A DNA stretch of 7,708 nucleotides from Rikenellaceae bacterium. Its GTDB lineage: Bacteria; Bacteroidota; Bacteroidia; Bacteroidales; UBA932. This document shows, one piece after another, positions 6,228 to 7,708 of this stretch. The position numbers were made by a program, and so were the translations under genes. The notes beneath the pieces are model-generated. The model was not told the origin of the DNA and ran no database searches. It saw nothing but the letters and a program-made list of their open reading frames with translations. Where the stretch lies: positions 1-7,708 of the forward strand of contig CAAFZB010000056.1 in the NCBI GenBank assembly GCA_900767405.1, written 5' to 3'. Within the stretch, counting starts at the first letter, position 1. Every line of letters begins with the position of its first letter.

Positions 6228-6833
6228 TTATTTGTTGTTCTTTTCCTTTACGTATGCCTTGTTGAGGCCTTCGATAACGTCGCTGGTGATATCGAGGGTG
6301 GAGTCTGCGCAAGCTATGGGGAGTGAAAGATTGTCTCCCTGGGTTGTGAGAATCATAGCATAGCCCTTTTCGCCGTTGTACTCTTTGAGGAAGCTGCTGA
6401 TTGCGTCCAGAATCTGATTCTGCGTAACGGCGAATTCTTCCTGTATCTCCTGCTGCTTGCGGGCTGCATAGTTCTGGAGGTTGAGCTGGTCGTCCTGGAG
6501 CTTCTTGTACTGAACCTCTGCGGTCGACTGGGTCATAAGGCCCTTGTTGATTTTGTTCTCGAAGTCTTTCTGGTCACGTTCGAGCTTTCCACCACGACGG
6601 TTGATGTCCTCTTCGATTCCCTGAGCCTTTGCGTTTACTACGGACGTGAGGTCGTTTGCCATATCATACTCTCTGAGTATACGGTCCAGATTGATGTAAA
6701 CGATGCTTCCTGCTGCTGCAGTTGCTTTTTCGGAATTGTCCTTCTGGGCATCCTTGCCTTCGAAAAGGGAGCAGGATGAAACGAGAAGAGCGCCTGCAAG
6801 GGCTGCTGCGAAAAGTGTGAGTGTCTTTTTCAT
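6228..6833 (-). CDS. OmpH/Skp-family periplasmic chaperone, lipoprotein form
   Basis: A 201-residue exported protein related to Skp/OmpH, a chaperone that binds unfolded outer-membrane proteins on their way to the BAM complex. A signal peptide ends at a lipobox-like VSSC with Cys21, so the protein is probably lipid-anchored, whereas E. coli Skp is soluble. The domain starts at about 43 with GSIVYINLDRIL and continues as a long charged helical hairpin (about 60-150). The C-terminal strand region is SFLKEYNGEKGYAMILTTQGD, then ADSTLDITSDVIEGLN. This matches the Bacteroidales lipoprotein subgroup from memory. The ATG at 6833 is the first residue of the signal peptide, preceded by an AT-rich leader (TTAAAAACAAT) without a Shine-Dalgarno sequence. 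It heads the run OmpH, glycosyltransferase, binding protein. BamD on the other strand works in the same pathway. Confidence 0.87.
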   Translation of the reverse strand: MKKTLTLFAAALAGALLVSSCSLFEGKDAQKDNSEKATAAAGSIVYINLDRILREYDMANDLTSVVNAKAQGIEEDINRRGGKLERDQKDFENKINKGLMTQSTAEVQYKKLQDDQLNLQNYAARKQQEIQEEFAVTQNQILDAISSFLKEYNGEKGYAMILTTQGDNLSLPIACADSTLDITSDVIEGLNKAYVKEKNNK

Positions 6834-6869
6834 ATTGTTTTTAATGTTGAATAATAATCGTACAAACTA

Positions 6870-6877
6870 CAAATTTA
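6870..6877 (-). promoter_or_regulatory. Possible promoter -7 element for the ompH operon
   Basis: The 64-base AT-rich gap between pdxJ and the OmpH gene contains, on the minus strand, TAAATTTG (6877 down to 6870), an exact TAnnTTTG match. It would give a leader of about 30 bases. No good TTTG -33 element is found at the usual 19-21 base spacing, so the call is tentative. The element sits inside a weak inverted repeat, AACTA (6865-6869) and TAGTT (6876-6880). No terminator hairpin for pdxJ is seen, so readthrough from pdxJ is also possible. Confidence 0.4.
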
Positions 6878-6897
6878 GTTATTTTTTTGGAATCGCG

Positions 6898-7617
6898 TCA
6901 CGGCTTTGGGATTTGTGCGAGATACAGCCCTATTGTTTTCTCCAGGCCATAGTAAAGCGCATCGCTTATGAGGGCGTGCCCTATGCTCACCTCGTCGGTC
7001 CAGGGAATGGTCTCAAGAAGGTAATGCAGGTTTTCCAGCGAAAGGTCGTGTCCGGCGTTCAGGCCCAGTCCGCATTCACGTGCCACGGTTGCAGTCTTCA
7101 GATATGGCTCGATTGCCTTTCCGGGGTCGATAGGGTACCGGAGGGCATAGTCTGCGGTATAGAGTTCGACTCTGTCTGCCCCGACATCGGCCGCGGCGCG
7201 GGCCATATCGGGAGTAGGGTCGATGAATATGGAGACGCGGATTCCCTCCTTTTTGAAAAGACCGCAGATATCTGTAAGGAACTCTCTGTTGGCGGGAATG
7301 TTCCAGCCGGCATTGGAGGTTATGGCATCGGGCCCGTCGGGAACCAGCGTGACCTGGTTCGGCTTTACCTCCAGCACGAGGTCGATGAATTTGGAAATGG
7401 GATTTCCTTCTATGTTGAATTCGGTTTTGACGGAGGGCCTGATTGCTCTTACGTCGCTGTAGCGGATATGCCTTTCGTCCGGTCTGGGATGAACGGTAAT
7501 TCCTTGTGCACCAAAGGCTTCGCAGCAGAGTGCGGCCTTTGCCACGTCGGGGGTGTCGCCGCCCCTGGCATTGCGTATCGTGGCTATTTTATTAATGTTG
7601 ACACTTAATCTGGTCAT
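6898..7617 (-). CDS. pdxJ: Pyridoxine 5'-phosphate synthase (PdxJ)
   Basis: A 239-residue cytoplasmic TIM-barrel enzyme that closes the ring of vitamin B6 by condensing 1-deoxy-D-xylulose 5-phosphate with 3-amino-2-oxopropyl phosphate, giving pyridoxine 5'-phosphate. Diagnostic segments are LSVNINKIATIRNARGG (residues 4-20), GITVHPRPDERHIR (39-52), TEFNIEG (65-71), LNAGHDLS with His190, and SIGHALISDALYYGLEKTI near the end. His43, Glu70 and His190 align with the catalytic His45, Glu72 and His193 of E. coli PdxJ. The ATG at 7617 gives the conserved MTRLSVNINK start; the upstream in-frame extension to 7686 runs through the promoter and is rejected. Length is normal. It is transcribed away from a gene at the right edge. 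Confidence 0.96.
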   Translation of the reverse strand: MTRLSVNINKIATIRNARGGDTPDVAKAALCCEAFGAQGITVHPRPDERHIRYSDVRAIRPSVKTEFNIEGNPISKFIDLVLEVKPNQVTLVPDGPDAITSNAGWNIPANREFLTDICGLFKKEGIRVSIFIDPTPDMARAAADVGADRVELYTADYALRYPIDPGKAIEPYLKTATVARECGLGLNAGHDLSLENLHYLLETIPWTDEVSIGHALISDALYYGLEKTIGLYLAQIPKP

Positions 7618-7623
7618 AGTGTG

Positions 7624-7656
7624 CAAAAGTACATAATTCTGCTCAATATTTGTAAA
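7624..7656 (-). promoter_or_regulatory. Probable pdxJ promoter
   Basis: On the minus strand, TACTTTTG (7631 down to 7624) matches TAnnTTTG exactly. Twenty-one bases upstream is TTTA (7656 down to 7653), one mismatch from the -33 TTTG. Only 6 bases separate the -7 box from the pdxJ ATG at 7617, so the transcript would be leaderless or nearly so. The -33 element lies inside an 18-bp palindrome. Confidence 0.6.
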
Positions 7657-7661
7657 TATTG
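7644..7661. promoter_or_regulatory. Perfect 18-bp palindrome, candidate operator
   Basis: CAATATTT (7644-7651) and AAATATTG (7654-7661) form perfect 8-base inverted arms around the 2-base centre GT. It lies midway in the 74-base divergent intergenic region, covers the -33 element of pdxJ, and ends 3 bases before the -7 element of the rightward gene. The size suits a dimeric transcription regulator, which could then control both genes. No regulator gene is in the window, and the AT-richness makes chance occurrence possible. Confidence 0.45.
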
Positions 7662-7664
7662 TAC

Positions 7665-7672
7665 TAAATTTG
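7665..7672 (+). promoter_or_regulatory. Possible -7 element for the rightward gene
   Basis: TAAATTTG is an exact TAnnTTTG match, ending 19 bases before the ATG at 7692. No TTTG lies at the usual spacing upstream; TTTG at 7649-7652 is only 12 bases away. The call rests on the -7 box and its position before a divergent gene. Confidence 0.4.
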
Positions 7673-7691
7673 AAAGTGCAAAACAACTCTT

Positions 7692-7708
7692 ATGAAATTC
7701 GGATACCA
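7692..7708 (+). CDS. 5' end of a divergent gene, possibly NAD kinase
   Basis: Only 17 bases are present: ATG followed by Lys, Phe, Gly, Tyr and two bases of a sixth codon (His or Gln). The start is supported by the promoter-like element upstream and by divergence from pdxJ. In Bacteroidales the gene divergent from pdxJ is, as I recall, often NAD kinase, whose N-terminus begins MKFAIFG or similar, so MKFGY fits. This identity is an inference from gene order and cannot be shown from five residues. Confidence 0.35.

Noticed and set aside
6703..7608. Long plus-strand open frame of 301 codons
   Set aside because: It is antisense to the OmpH gene and pdxJ, both clearly recognised, and its translation resembles no family; it is a codon-bias shadow.
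7618..7686. N-terminal extension of PdxJ
   Set aside because: The extra residues are absent from the family, and the stretch contains the promoter and palindrome.

Overview
The window looks like a piece of a Bacteroidota chromosome, most likely order Bacteroidales, of intermediate GC content. The grounds are: (i) protein sequences with the Bacteroidales style of TrxB, BamD, the RPB6-like omega subunit, RecN, lipoprotein OmpH and PdxJ; (ii) no convincing Shine-Dalgarno sequence before almost any gene; (iii) several exact matches to the Bacteroidota -7 promoter element TAnnTTTG, all in intergenic DNA. The genus cannot be decided from the sequence alone.

Layout. Positions 1-198 hold an intergenic mosaic of two short tandem-repeat families and three inverted repeats joined end to end; it is cut by the left edge of the window. 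A promoter (about 216-247) then leads into a plus-strand operon: trxB (thioredoxin reductase), bamD (outer-membrane assembly lipoprotein, start overlapping the trxB stop), an 84-base leader with a compound stem-loop, rpoZ-like omega subunit, and recN (DNA repair ATPase). A minus-strand block converges on it. Reading from the right: pdxJ (vitamin B6 synthesis), an AT-rich gap with a promoter-like element, a lipoprotein of the OmpH/Skp family, a GT4 glycosyltransferase with a TTG start, and a secreted periplasmic-binding-protein-like protein. The last codons of recN and of this binding protein overlap in a single TTAA. At the far right, pdxJ diverges from a plus-strand gene of which only the first 17 bases are present (possibly NAD kinase). 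Their shared 74-base promoter region contains a perfect 18-bp palindrome.

Functionally these are mostly housekeeping genes. BamD and OmpH both belong to outer-membrane protein biogenesis, and the glycosyltransferase and binding protein are also envelope-related. TrxB serves thiol redox, omega serves transcription, RecN repairs double-strand breaks and PdxJ makes pyridoxine 5'-phosphate. All complete genes appear intact, with no frameshift.

I see no convincing new multi-gene system. The items most worth a second look are the chained-hairpin repeat array at the left edge, the palindrome between the pdxJ and right-edge promoters, the stem-loop in the rpoZ leader, the TTAA-sharing convergent stops, and the orphan binding-protein gene behind the glycosyltransferase.
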